A stretch of DNA of 64,000 nucleotides from CAZTBB01 sp964611755 (GCA_964611755.1 CAZTBB010000001.1:1-64000), one strand, 5' to 3'. Shown: positions 1-8,381, counted from the stretch's first letter. Notes: generated by a model not told the origin, from the letters alone. Made by a program: numbers and translations.

Positions 1-55
<55 letters not shown>

Positions 56-212
56 TTCTTTATAATCACCCAAATCTTGAAGTAGATTGAACGGTTTTTT
101 CAAGGAATACCGCACATTTCCGCCTTCCATTTGTAAGTTCGCAAAAAGGTATCCGATCAACTGGCGCTTTTCATCGCTTTTTGAGCGTCCATGATACTGC
201 TTTCTGTGAAAG

Positions 213-953
213 TTACTCTTGTATTATCCAACCTGCCAATTCAGGCTTTACAGATATTTGCTCCTTCATGACAAATTTTTGGATCATTAGTATTAGGCAT
301 AGGCCAGCCGAATGAATAAACATTTCTAGTATTTCAAGGCTCTCATTGTCTTTTGGTGTATCCAACATGCCTTTTGTATGAAAATGAGCCGGTTCGCCGC
401 CGAATAAGTCCATTGCTTCTGGATACCGCGCATGAACGTAATTTGAAAAATTCGCATATACGCTCCACATCATATCAGCGGAAGAACGACCTTTAAACAC
501 TTCCCCATTTATGGCATCCAAATATTGACTAATTTCCTTATGCACTTTTTCTTGTCTTACGCTCGGTTTTTTAAAATCATCGCTAGAATTTCTTTCAAAG
601 TCGTCAAAAAAGGTATTCAGGTACTTTTGCTGTTGAGGTTTTAATTCACCATTTTCTAGCCCGGATAGAACAAATTCAATATGGGTTGTGCACTCAATCA
701 CTGTTCGCATTAGCACGCACATTTCCTGATTGTAACCTTGTCCTGCCAATACCATGGCCGCATTTAAACCGCTTACTAATCTTGCTACTTTAATTAAACA
801 GAAATGTTTAGCAGTAGGCTTCGCGTAACGAAACCCTTGGTGTAATGGCCCTGACGAGTGCATGTGCGGCGGTTCAACAGAATCCGCAAAGCAGTCTACG
901 ACAGCTGCAAACTGGTCAATTTTATTTTGAAAAAGTCTTAGTGTGGTTTCCAT
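213..953 (-). CDS. hypothetical protein, possibly DUF5677-like
   Basis: The product is 246 residues, soluble and mostly helical in appearance, with no signal peptide or membrane segment. Residues about 55-100 have a pattern of a helix followed by AMVLAGQGYNQEMCVLMRT and a conserved-looking V-I-E, which recalls the DUF5677 family of proteins of unknown role (typical pattern: many-members-of-chain, then ALxLxRTLxE). That assignment is from memory of the pattern and is tentative. It reads toward the tRNA-Asn and is the first gene after it. The coding sequence is AT-rich compared with the housekeeping genes further right, which suits horizontally acquired DNA. No function can be given. Confidence 0.6.
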   Translation of the reverse strand: METTLRLFQNKIDQFAAVVDCFADSVEPPHMHSSGPLHQGFRYAKPTAKHFCLIKVARLVSGLNAAMVLAGQGYNQEMCVLMRTVIECTTHIEFVLSGLENGELKPQQQKYLNTFFDDFERNSSDDFKKPSVRQEKVHKEISQYLDAINGEVFKGRSSADMMWSVYANFSNYVHARYPEAMDLFGGEPAHFHTKGMLDTPKDNESLEILEMFIHSAGLCLILMIQKFVMKEQISVKPELAGWIIQE

Positions 954-1025
954 GCCCTAAATTCTTCCAGCTTGAATGTAATCCATAACATATTAGGGAT
1001 GGAATAGTATTAAACAAAACGATTA

Positions 1026-1072
1026 AATCCTGATAATGTTTAGTTCGCAACGTATCAATTACGGAGAACCAT
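1026..1072. repeat. imperfect 47-bp direct repeat, left copy
   Basis: This copy pairs with 1862-1908. The shared core is TGATAAT, six to eight variable bases, AGTTCG(C/T)AACGTATCAA, then a looser match ending in GAGNA. By eye about three quarters of positions agree over 47 bases. The two copies flank the reductase gene at 1220-1732. Confidence 0.6.
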
Positions 1073-1219
1073 CCACCATAAATAACTGAAATAAATCAAT
1101 ATCTCTAAGATGACTTATTAGAATTGTCTTTTATTAACACACAATTTAATCGATAAATGGATTGATTTGGTATAGATTGCAGATACCTTTCTTAATATGT
1201 TTGCAATGAGGCTAATGCT

Positions 1220-1732
1220 ATGAAAACAACACTTTTTTTATCTGTTTCAATTGATGGATTAATTTCTGATGAAAACGGAATCCCTGCTTTTCCTGACCCT
1301 GCTTGGCAAGACTGGTGCTCACTTGTTAACGACGTTGGTAATGTTATCGCCGGTAGAAGTTCGTTTGAGCAGTTGAAAGATGATGATATGGCTTCTTTAT
1401 TGAATCCAGAACATAAAATCGTACTATCACGAAATGATATTGATGTTGGAGACACTGGTTGGCAACATGCCAAATCTCCAAAGGAAGCATTAGAAATTCT
1501 AAAAAACAATAATGTTGATGAAGCTATCGTTGGAGGTGGGCGCGCTGTTGCCCATGCTTTCATGAAAGAGAAATTGCTAGATGAAATTGTTATCGATCTT
1601 CAACCCGTCGCCTTTGGAAAGGGAACGCCTATGTTGGGGGAGTATTTGGAGATGGTTCAGTTGAGGCTTCTCGATTCTAAAAACCTTAACGATAATGTTC
1701 TGCGTCTTAGATATAAAGTTATCCGATCCTAA
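1220..1732 (+). CDS. dihydrofolate reductase-fold protein (RibD C-terminal domain family)
   Basis: The product is 170 residues, the usual length for stand-alone members of the RibD_C / bacterial DHFR-like family. Seen in the sequence: the N-terminal strand MKTTLFLSVSIDGLIS, in which the S-x-D-G-x-I/L turn is the family hallmark; an AGRSSFEQL segment matching the G-R-x-T/S-F/Y motif near residue 45; and EAIVGGGRAVAHAF near residue 100, matching the G-G-x-x-x nucleotide-binding turn. Family members are NADPH-dependent reductases, but the substrate of this clade is unknown, so no pathway is assigned. A GAGG ribosome site lies 9 bases before the ATG. Flanked by the two copies of a 47-bp repeat. 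Confidence 0.8.
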   Translation: MKTTLFLSVSIDGLISDENGIPAFPDPAWQDWCSLVNDVGNVIAGRSSFEQLKDDDMASLLNPEHKIVLSRNDIDVGDTGWQHAKSPKEALEILKNNNVDEAIVGGGRAVAHAFMKEKLLDEIVIDLQPVAFGKGTPMLGEYLEMVQLRLLDSKNLNDNVLRLRYKVIRS

Positions 1733-1861
1733 TCTAAAAGCAGTTATTAGTCAGCTCAACTGCGTATGCGCGTCTGCTTGCTTAGCTCGCTATGTGGCGC
1801 TGTTGCACGGCGCAGTCGTGATAAGATATTTTGGAAGGTAAAGCTTGGAATAAAACAATTA

Positions 1862-1908
1862 CATCTTGATAATAAGAAGTTCGTAACGTATCAAGAACGC
1901 TGAGCAAT
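1862..1908. repeat. imperfect 47-bp direct repeat, right copy
   Basis: Second copy of the element at 1026-1072, same orientation. It ends about 12 bases before the end of the lipoprotein remnant at 1920. The copies could be remnants of a mobile cassette or an old duplication. Confidence 0.6.
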
Positions 1909-1919
1909 TTTTTCAGACA

Positions 1920-2105
1920 TTAATCAATAACTTTTATACCTTTAGGGTGTTTTATCTGCTCCGGTAGATGTTCCGCAGGAAGTACTCTTTGATAGCTGCC
2001 ACTTGTTTGAACCATAACTCTCTCACCTTCTTGAATAATGGGTTCATCTTTTTTGAAGTATTGTGCAATTGTAAGCGTTTCACCATCATCGGTTACAATG
2101 GCAAG
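1920..2105 (-). pseudogene. remnant: C-terminal part of a SlyB / 17-kDa-antigen-type lipoprotein
   Basis: Reading the minus strand from 2105 gives 61 sense codons and a TAA at 1920-1922. The reading starts TDDGETLTIAQ, continues with EPIIQEGERVMVQTSG and ends YQRVLPAEHLPEQIK then HPKGIKVID. This is the pattern of the C-terminal half of outer-membrane glycine-zipper lipoproteins, where a strand of the form DDGxxxxIxQ is followed by xGxRVxVQxSGxxxRVLPA. An in-frame TGA sits at 2106-2108, there is no start codon, and the signal peptide, lipobox cysteine and glycine zipper are absent upstream. The 5' part has been replaced by the promoter region of the methyltransferase at 2166. The rest of the gap 1733-2165 holds one 47-bp repeat copy and a GC-rich imperfect hairpin near 1793-1815, and nothing else I can identify. 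Confidence 0.6.
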
Positions 2106-2165
2106 TCATTTGACATAATATTTGGAATCTGTTAAGAATTACTCTTCGAAATAATAGGGTGATTT

Positions 2166-3074
2166 ATGGCACAAGATCCGAATAGCCAGGTAAAATACGA
2201 CATTGAGAACTACGCAAAGTTTCGGCCAGATTACGTGCCGGAAATCTTTTCTCGTGTTTTTGAGCGCGCTAATATTCAGGAGGGCAGTACGGTCATTGAT
2301 ATTGGATCAGGCCCCGGCAACACGGCAGCACCCCTTTTGGAGCATGGTGTGCGTGTTTATGCCGTCGACCCAGACCCAGGAATGCTAGAGGCTAGCACGG
2401 CACGTTTTGAAGGCAATGATAATTTTAGTGCACATGAAGGAACTTCTCAAAATACTGGTTTGGATAAGACTGAGAAAGCCGATTTAATTGTAGCAGGAAA
2501 TGTCGCAATTTTATGGGAGACAATTGCGAAGGCCAGTGCCCTGAATTCTGGGGCATCTGAAGTAGAAGCTGAGCAGGCATTAAGGGTTTGTCAGCAGAGG
2601 GTTTTAGAAGAATTCAGATCATTATTAAAGCCAAACGGCAAGTTGACAATTCTTTACAATAAATACGCAGAAGATGCGCCTGTGAATAAGGCACTCCATG
2701 ATTTGCTCATAGATCTATCAAAGCCAAATACATATGAGAAGAAGATTTCGCGCTTAACTAATGCTATTGGCTTTAGGCCGGAAGATTACGCACTTTATTT
2801 TGAAGATGGAAAGATGGATGTTGATTATGAGCATTATGATGTGGAATTGAAATCAGGCGATGAGCTATGGGGGTTTTTGATGGCTCACACCTTTTTTGAT
2901 CAAGGCAAAAATTTAGAAGATTTGGAAACAGCAATCACCAGAGTGCATGCTTTTTTTGATGCATATAATGAGAATGGTGTTTTAAAAATTCCTCATTATA
3001 GCTGTGCATTTACCGGCAATATTGCCTCTGAAGATCCAATTCTGGATGCCGCACCGCCGGATTTTAATTCATAG
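2166..3074 (+). CDS. class I SAM-dependent methyltransferase
   Basis: The product is 302 residues. Motif I, VIDIGSGPGNTAAPLL, lies near residue 40, and the acidic end of strand 2, VYAVDPDPGML, near residue 65; these bind S-adenosylmethionine in Rossmann-fold methyltransferases. Motif IV is AEKADLIVAGNVAILW-like around residue 105 and a strand GKLTILYNKY comes later, as in the Methyltransf_11/25 group. The substrate cannot be read from sequence. An AGGGTG ribosome site precedes the ATG. It sits alone on the plus strand and converges with the carboxyltransferase gene with a gap of 11 bases. It is the last gene of the AT-rich stretch that starts at the tRNA. Confidence 0.85.
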   Translation: MAQDPNSQVKYDIENYAKFRPDYVPEIFSRVFERANIQEGSTVIDIGSGPGNTAAPLLEHGVRVYAVDPDPGMLEASTARFEGNDNFSAHEGTSQNTGLDKTEKADLIVAGNVAILWETIAKASALNSGASEVEAEQALRVCQQRVLEEFRSLLKPNGKLTILYNKYAEDAPVNKALHDLLIDLSKPNTYEKKISRLTNAIGFRPEDYALYFEDGKMDVDYEHYDVELKSGDELWGFLMAHTFFDQGKNLEDLETAITRVHAFFDAYNENGVLKIPHYSCAFTGNIASEDPILDAAPPDFNS

Positions 3075-3085
3075 AATAAAGTTTT

Positions 3086-5047
3086 CTAGGCTTCCAAACG
3101 TGGCTCACCAGTGATCATCGGGCTGATTGCGGGTCTGCCGGTATAATCTTCAATCGCCTTAATCATGAAGGCATACAGGCCATCGCCTTTTTGATCAACC
3201 GCATCACGCATGGCTGCGTGGATGTTGTTCTGGCTCCACTCTTCCTGCATGGCCATTTGTTGCCCATAGGAGAAATTCGCATCATTTAGCTTCTTAGGAA
3301 TATCATTCAGGAGAGCAATAAGATGCTCCATATTGCCGTTATACCATTCTTGCTCCAGATCTTCTTCACCGGATGGAAAGATATAGCGTTTATCCGCCAG
3401 TTGTTTAAGGTGAAGCACGCGCTCCGCGATTTCCTGTAATTTTGAATAGCCGCCAATAAGATGAACCGCATCGCGCACATCACGATTAAAGCCTTTGCCA
3501 TCTTTGCGCGCAACCGGGCTTGGTTTTTGCGCATAATAAGGCAGCTGTGGCGGTTCTTGAGGAATATTCCGGCCTTTATGACAGTCAACGATATGTTGGA
3601 TCGCTTTGAAGTTGCCGGCATCTTTCAAAAGCGCGGCCGAGATTTGCTGGCGAATTGTCGGTTTGGCAATGCCGGCATTCTTAAGCGCCTGCTTAGCCTG
3701 TGGCAATCCATCCGGGCGATCGGTGGATAGAACATAGTCTTCGGGTGCATCCAAACCGAGTTGTTTGAGCGCTTTATCAACCAATTTCGGATTGACGGTA
3801 TCGGGAACATGGCCGTGACGCCCAACCAGATAATTGGCAATACCGGGATAGAGCGAGTGGTATTTATCGCGCCCCTCTAATCTGTGCCATAAGGATATAG
3901 CGGCCTGTCCGGTTGTGTTTGCGGCATAGGGCGTTACCTGAATTGGCTGGCCTAAATCTTCCAGAATTTCGGCCTGCATCTTGTAAATTTCTGTTTGGAT
4001 TGTATCCCAATCGGCGTGCTTGTCTTCCGTGCCGAGCAGGCGTCCTAAATTTTCTACCAAACCGGGAATGGATTTCAGTGTTGCCGAAGCGCCGCCGGGT
4101 GTACGTGCCTTGTACATCGCATCCACTAACTCCGGGTTATAGGAGGATTCAAATTCCCTGTAGCGGAAACGCAGTCCGAACAGGCTGCTCATGCTTTTCT
4201 TAATGGCCGAAATATTCAATTTCGGGGCATTTTTCTTCATATTCGCTAGAGGATGATTTTCGATCAGTGAAGCCATTTTATTCATGCTTGGCTGCGCTGT
4301 CGATCCGGATAGAGCCGGATGTTGCACATCCATCGTGATTTTCTTACCCCTTTCTGTTGCCGCTTTGGCGGCAGAAATATAGCAGGCCGGTGCTTCCCCA
4401 TAGGCCGAGTGCGCGTGGATTGTAATTTCCTGGTCCGGGAATTTATCATAGAGCGCAGAAGTGAGTTCATAGACAAAATCACGGTCAAGGCGCCCGCTTG
4501 CCGATTTCAGATAAAAACCTTCATGGCCCATATCAACGAGTTCCTGAGCAAATTTTAAGCACTCTTCAACGGTGATATTGGGATTATCTTCAATACAGAT
4601 TGTGCCCTGGGCAACAATATCATACCCGGCCTCTTGCGCTTCTTTTACGGCCTTTGCCACACCCACAAGACAGCGCGGGTCGTTCATGCCGTGGAAGTTT
4701 TGAAGCACATTCATGCCCATCTTGGCATATTCAAAAACCATGGCTCGAATAACGTCATAGGGCTGTGGTTCATAGCCAAAGAGGAAATCACCGCGAATAA
4801 GGGCCGATTGTCTGACACCTTGTTTTTTAAAATGCGCGATGAGCTTTTCGGCTTCTTCCCATTCATTGCGGCCTTTTTTGGCAAATATATCAAAGAAAGT
4901 TCCACCGCCGGTTTGTATTTGTTTTGAGCCGGTTTTATGCGCCGTTGGATAGGCATCGATCATTTCCTGCGCGGATGGGTTTGTCCCGAACAATGATTGG
5001 ATGGCGTCACGCAAAACGTCTTGAAACTCAATTAATGGCTTACTCAT
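3086..5047 (-). CDS. pyruvate carboxylase subunit B-type carboxyltransferase, no biotin domain
   Basis: The product is 653 residues. Residues about 5-300 form the HMGL-like TIM barrel of the carboxyltransferase: LRDAIQS (12-18) matches the RDAHQS start motif with its metal-binding Asp; ALIRGDFLFGY (82-92) matches the RGxNxxGY strand; FYLKSASG carries Lys181 at the place of the carbamylated lysine; IHAHSAYG gives the His211/His213 metal pair; and SGSTAQPSM carries Thr250. Residues about 300-480 match the PYC/OADA conserved domain (TPGGASATL, VTPYAANTTGQAA, YPGIANYLVGRHG). The usual C-terminal biotinyl domain with its AMKM lysine is missing; the last 130 residues are unlike it. It may act with a separate biotin carrier, or on another substrate. 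An AGGG ribosome site precedes the ATG; no partner carboxylase subunit is adjacent. Confidence 0.8.
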   Translation of the reverse strand: MSKPLIEFQDVLRDAIQSLFGTNPSAQEMIDAYPTAHKTGSKQIQTGGGTFFDIFAKKGRNEWEEAEKLIAHFKKQGVRQSALIRGDFLFGYEPQPYDVIRAMVFEYAKMGMNVLQNFHGMNDPRCLVGVAKAVKEAQEAGYDIVAQGTICIEDNPNITVEECLKFAQELVDMGHEGFYLKSASGRLDRDFVYELTSALYDKFPDQEITIHAHSAYGEAPACYISAAKAATERGKKITMDVQHPALSGSTAQPSMNKMASLIENHPLANMKKNAPKLNISAIKKSMSSLFGLRFRYREFESSYNPELVDAMYKARTPGGASATLKSIPGLVENLGRLLGTEDKHADWDTIQTEIYKMQAEILEDLGQPIQVTPYAANTTGQAAISLWHRLEGRDKYHSLYPGIANYLVGRHGHVPDTVNPKLVDKALKQLGLDAPEDYVLSTDRPDGLPQAKQALKNAGIAKPTIRQQISAALLKDAGNFKAIQHIVDCHKGRNIPQEPPQLPYYAQKPSPVARKDGKGFNRDVRDAVHLIGGYSKLQEIAERVLHLKQLADKRYIFPSGEEDLEQEWYNGNMEHLIALLNDIPKKLNDANFSYGQQMAMQEEWSQNNIHAAMRDAVDQKGDGLYAFMIKAIEDYTGRPAISPMITGEPRLEA

Positions 5048-5211
5048 GATTACCCTACTTCTAAATTTTTATTTGGGAGAATAAAGCACGCCATAAGAAT
5101 TATGGCAATAAAATTTTTTAGAAGGCTTGAAATATGGGTGTTTGGGCCTGTGTATGAGCGCATGATCTATTTATCTCTGCCCCCTTTTTTCATGGATGAA
5201 AATCGATTACT

Positions 5212-5242
5212 CTGTGCGATGGTTAATCATGCGATCACACAG
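5212..5242. promoter_or_regulatory. dyad-symmetric site upstream of bdhA (candidate operator)
   Basis: CTGTGCGAT at 5212-5220 and ATCACACAG at 5234-5242 are inverted repeats matching at 8 of 9 positions, separated by 13 bases. The site ends 15 bases before the bdhA start codon and overlaps the likely leader. The regulator is unknown. Confidence 0.4.
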
Positions 5243-5257
5243 AATTAAGGGGGATAT

Positions 5258-6055
5258 ATGGCCTGCCATCATGAACACCTCAAGGGAAAGACAGCCCTTA
5301 TTACCGGATCAACCTCTGGCATTGGCCTCGGGCTTGCCCGTGGCTTGGCCGATGCGGGCATCAATATTGTCATGAATGGTTTTGGTGATGCCGATGAGAT
5401 AGAGGCGCTCCGCCAAGACATTGAATCCAAGGGGGTCAAAGCCATTTATAACGCCGCTGATATGACCAAACCCGATGAGATTGAGGCGATGGTCAAGGAT
5501 GCAGAGGCAGAATTAGGCGCTATCGATATTGTCATCAACAATGCGGGTATTCAAAACGTACAGCCGGTAGAAGAGTTTGATAAAGCGAAATGGGATGCGA
5601 TTGTCGCGATCAACATGAGCTCCGGCTTCCATAGCGTGCGCGCGGCTGTGCCCGGCATGAAAGAGCGCGGCTGGGGCCGTATTATTAATATTGCATCGGC
5701 GCATGGTTTGGTGGCCTCTCCGTTTAAAAGTGCATATGTCGCCGCCAAACATGGCGTAATGGGCTTTACCAAGAGCGTTGCTTTGGAAGTGGCGCAAAAC
5801 GGCATTACCTGCAATGCCATTTGCCCGGGCTATGTGTTTACAAAATTGGTTGAAAACCAGATAGCCGATACGGCAAAGGCGCGCGGCATTACCGAAGATG
5901 AGGTGATTAATGATGTGCTTTTAGCGGCGCAATGGACTAAGAAATTCGTGACAGTTGAACAATTGGCGGGCGTGGCCCTGTTCCTGTGTTCTGATGCGGC
6001 CGAGAACATCACAGGGGCGTCAATTCCTGTGGATGGTGGATGGACAGCCGCATGA
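5258..6055 (+). CDS. bdhA: D-3-hydroxybutyrate dehydrogenase
   Basis: This NAD-dependent short-chain dehydrogenase interconverts D-3-hydroxybutyrate and acetoacetate in polyhydroxybutyrate or ketone-body use. The product has 265 residues, close to the usual 260. Visible motifs are the cofactor loop TGSTSGIGLGLA (about 17-28), NNAG (about 91-94), the catalytic Ser in INIASAHG, and YVAAKHG with the catalytic Tyr and Lys. The C-terminal VDGGWTAA ending and the segment AICPGYVFTKLVENQI are typical of the BDH subfamily rather than generic SDRs. AAGGGGG gives a strong ribosome site. It overlaps tyrA by four bases (ATGA), so the two are translationally coupled. A dyad site immediately upstream may regulate it. 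Confidence 0.92.
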   Translation: MACHHEHLKGKTALITGSTSGIGLGLARGLADAGINIVMNGFGDADEIEALRQDIESKGVKAIYNAADMTKPDEIEAMVKDAEAELGAIDIVINNAGIQNVQPVEEFDKAKWDAIVAINMSSGFHSVRAAVPGMKERGWGRIINIASAHGLVASPFKSAYVAAKHGVMGFTKSVALEVAQNGITCNAICPGYVFTKLVENQIADTAKARGITEDEVINDVLLAAQWTKKFVTVEQLAGVALFLCSDAAENITGASIPVDGGWTAA

Positions 6056-6903
6056 TAATTGGCATTATTGGTATTGGGTGTATCGGATCATCCCTGGCGC
6101 GTGATTTTAAGGCGCAAGGACAGGGGGAGGTGCATCTCTATGATATCAATCCCGAATATCGCGCCCGCGCGCAAGAGCTGTCGCTCGGGGATGTCTATCA
6201 TGATGATGTGAATGCGCTTGCCAAAGCCTGTGATCTTGTCTTTGTGTGCGCCCATATCGGGGTGATTGCCGATATTGTGAAATCTATCGCGCTGCATATG
6301 CGCCCCGGCTCGATCATCACGGACGTAGGCTCGGTGAAATCATCCATCGCCAAGAGCGTACAGGGGCATTTGCCTGATAACATATATTTTATTCCGGGTC
6401 ATCCCATCACCGCAGGGACAATAGAGATTGGCCCAGATGCGGGCCGCGAGGGCGTGTTTCAGGGCGCGAGTTATATTTTAACCCCTGATACGGATACGCC
6501 GATCGAGGCGTTGAATACACTGAGCCAGACCCTCGAGACGATCGGGGCGCATCTTATGACGATGGATGCCGATAAGCATGACATGATTTTGGGCCTGACA
6601 TCGCATCTATCCCATATTATTGCCTTTTCGATGATGCAAAGCGCCGAACAGCTATCGACGCAGCTTACCGAGCGTGTCACCGATTTTGCCGGCGGCAGTT
6701 TTCAGGATCTCACCCGCGTCGCAGGATCAGACCCACAGATGTGGCGAGATATTTTCCTTGCCAATCAGGAGCATCTGAGCACAGTGCTTGATATTTTTGC
6801 CGGTGAAATCAATACACTTAAAACCGCGATCGAGGCACAAGATTCAGAAAAACTGCTTGAGCACATTGCCAAAGCATCCAAATTAAGGCAAAAAGCTTTT
6901 TAG
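6052..6903 (+). CDS. tyrA: prephenate (or arogenate) dehydrogenase
   Basis: This enzyme oxidatively decarboxylates prephenate (or arogenate) in tyrosine synthesis. I place the start at 6052, in the ATGA overlap with bdhA, because the Rossmann fold begins at once with MIIGIIGIGCIGSSLA; an in-frame ATG at 6040 would only add four residues. That gives 283 residues. Further motifs: the acidic end of strand 2 (HLYDIN), TDVGSVKSSI, and the GHPITAGTIEIGP segment with the substrate-binding His-Pro, followed by the helical dimerisation domain with LGLTSHLSHIIAF. The next gene, pheA, takes the same precursor to phenylalanine, so the two form an aromatic branch pair with bdhA in front. Confidence 0.9.
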   Translation: MIIGIIGIGCIGSSLARDFKAQGQGEVHLYDINPEYRARAQELSLGDVYHDDVNALAKACDLVFVCAHIGVIADIVKSIALHMRPGSIITDVGSVKSSIAKSVQGHLPDNIYFIPGHPITAGTIEIGPDAGREGVFQGASYILTPDTDTPIEALNTLSQTLETIGAHLMTMDADKHDMILGLTSHLSHIIAFSMMQSAEQLSTQLTERVTDFAGGSFQDLTRVAGSDPQMWRDIFLANQEHLSTVLDIFAGEINTLKTAIEAQDSEKLLEHIAKASKLRQKAF

Positions 6904-6934
6904 CATCCACCGTTTAACCAAGAAGGCAATAACG

Positions 6935-7900
6935 ATGAGTAACACAGAAAAGAAAACAGTCAGCTATCTCGGCGTCCCGGGATCCTATTCGCATCAGGCG
7001 TGTATGGAATGTTTTCCGGATCATTACCACCGCGGGTTTAAAAAATTTGATGAGGTGATCCGCGCCGCCGATGCGGGTGAAGTTGATTTTGCCATTTTGC
7101 CGGTTGAAAATTCATCGGCTGGGCGCGTCACGGAAGTGTATAATTTATTGCCATCCGTGAAGTTGCAAATCATTGGTGAGTATCTTTTGCCGATCCATCA
7201 TTGTTTGATGGTGGCGTATAATGCGTACCGTAAATGGGTGCCACGCGGGATCGATGAAAAAGATATTCTTGATTGGAAAGACTCACCTTTGACCGAAGAA
7301 GAAAAGCAAGAAGCACTCGCCTCGATTAAAGAGGTGCACAGCCATTCCCAGGCCTTGATGCAGTGTTCAAACTATCTTGAGAGTAAATTGCCAAACGCAC
7401 AAACGGTTGTTGATTTTGATACGGCCACGGCGGCACAAAATCTCTCAAATTATGATGAGAAAGACCGCGCCGTGATCTCATCCGCCATGACAGCAGATAT
7501 TTATAGCTTGTTGTTGTTGGATAAGGACATTGAGAATGACCCCTATAACATGACACGCTTTTTGATTTTTGGGCGTGAAGCGGTGGAACAAACATCACCT
7601 GATGAACATTATATTACATCTATTTTGTTCCAGACGAACCACATTCCAGGGGCCTTGATCGGTGCTCTTAAGGCGTTTTCCGATAACAACGTCAATTTGA
7701 CAAAACTTGAGACGTACATGGTGTCCCAGGAATTACCGAACCCGACTTTTTATGTTGATATCGGGACATCAATGGCCAATCCCGATCTGCAAAATGCCCT
7801 GAAGGAATTTGAAAAGCATGCGGCGGAATATCACATTCTTGGCTCATACCCCGCCAGTGCGGAGCGCGGCAATAAAAATAGCTTCCTGCCGGTGAAATAG
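6935..7900 (+). CDS. pheA: prephenate dehydratase with ACT domain
   Basis: It converts prephenate to phenylpyruvate. The product has 321 residues and no chorismate mutase domain. Visible: the first half of the PDT domain with SYLGVPGSYSHQAC, the segment FAILPVENSSAGRV, and the family signature NMTRFLIFG, in which the T-R-F triad is required for activity. The C-terminal ACT domain starts near residue 225, with HIPGALIGALKAFSDNNVNLTKLETY; this is the phenylalanine-binding regulatory unit, although the usual ESRP motif reads ETYM here. An insertion of about 30 charged residues near residue 110-145 (ILDWKDSPLTEEEKQ) is unusual. An AAGAAGG ribosome site precedes the ATG. A strong terminator follows at 7942-7970. 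Confidence 0.9.
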   Translation: MSNTEKKTVSYLGVPGSYSHQACMECFPDHYHRGFKKFDEVIRAADAGEVDFAILPVENSSAGRVTEVYNLLPSVKLQIIGEYLLPIHHCLMVAYNAYRKWVPRGIDEKDILDWKDSPLTEEEKQEALASIKEVHSHSQALMQCSNYLESKLPNAQTVVDFDTATAAQNLSNYDEKDRAVISSAMTADIYSLLLLDKDIENDPYNMTRFLIFGREAVEQTSPDEHYITSILFQTNHIPGALIGALKAFSDNNVNLTKLETYMVSQELPNPTFYVDIGTSMANPDLQNALKEFEKHAAEYHILGSYPASAERGNKNSFLPVK

Positions 7901-7941
7901 CACAATCACCGGGGCGCGTATCCTTTGTATCTATTGATCGG

Positions 7942-7970
7942 AAAAAGAGCTATTGAATAGCTCTTTTTTT
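7942..7970. terminator. rho-independent terminator after pheA, also at the end of a minus-strand small gene
   Basis: AAAAAGAGCTA and TAGCTCTTTTT form a perfect 11-bp stem around TTGAA, with two further T residues after it. It works in the plus direction for pheA. Because the stem is A-T rich at its base on both sides, it can also serve the small gene ending at 7969 on the minus strand. Confidence 0.85.
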
Positions 7971-8091
7971 AATATCCGGGGCCAATAGGTTTTGGGATGC
8001 CAAAGGTATTCAATGCCACCATAATACCGAATGACATCAAGGCACCTTTGGCCATTGCATTAAATAAGGGACTTCTAGATTCGCCTTCCAT
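7969..8091 (-). CDS. 40-residue hydrophobic small protein
   Basis: A short gene with a near-perfect ribosome site (GAGGAGG, about 5 bases before the ATG). The product reads MEGESRSPLF, then NAMAKGALMSFGIMVALNTF, then GIPKPIGPGY. The middle 20 residues are a plausible single membrane segment or amphipathic helix, and the end is rich in Gly and Pro. Its stop codon overlaps the terminator stem. It lies 12 bases after the 36-residue gene at 8104-8214, so both are probably on one short transcript running opposite to pheA. I do not recognise a family. The strong ribosome sites of both genes argue that they are real. Confidence 0.65.
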   Translation of the reverse strand: MEGESRSPLFNAMAKGALMSFGIMVALNTFGIPKPIGPGY

Positions 8092-8103
8092 GGGTTTCCT
8101 CCT

Positions 8104-8214
8104 CTATAAACTGAGAGTCGGCACGCCAAAAGCCAGCGCGGCGCCAATAGCACCGACATGACCAACAGCTTCCATGAAAGTTTCACCCAAAGTCTCGCCG
8201 GCAGCGGGACTCAT
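8104..8214 (-). CDS. 36-residue hydrophobic small protein
   Basis: First gene of a two-gene minus-strand unit. A good ribosome site (AAAAGGAG, 6-7 bases before the ATG) starts a product reading MSPAAGETLG, ETFMEAVGHV, GAIGAALAFG, VPTLSL. Residues about 17-34 are small and hydrophobic (Gly/Ala/Val), which would suit a short membrane helix. Both this protein and its neighbour have a small-residue helix and end in a Pro-containing tail, so they may be a two-peptide membrane system; that is inference. About 165 bases upstream toward hemH are AT-rich and could hold the promoter, including an imperfect GTGCAAAAGCAC hairpin at about 8251-8262. Confidence 0.65.
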   Translation of the reverse strand: MSPAAGETLGETFMEAVGHVGAIGAALAFGVPTLSL

Positions 8215-8381
8215 GCGCGTTCTCCTTTTCGTTCACCGTGTTAAAATTATGTGCAAAAGCACGTCTAAACTCGTTACCTTTTTATATTCAAAAAGGCTAA
8301 TTTTTGTCAATCATTTTTCCTGATTTCGGGGACGAATTTAGACGATAAATCTTAATAAAAAGTAAAGCATTTCGCGGCTGT

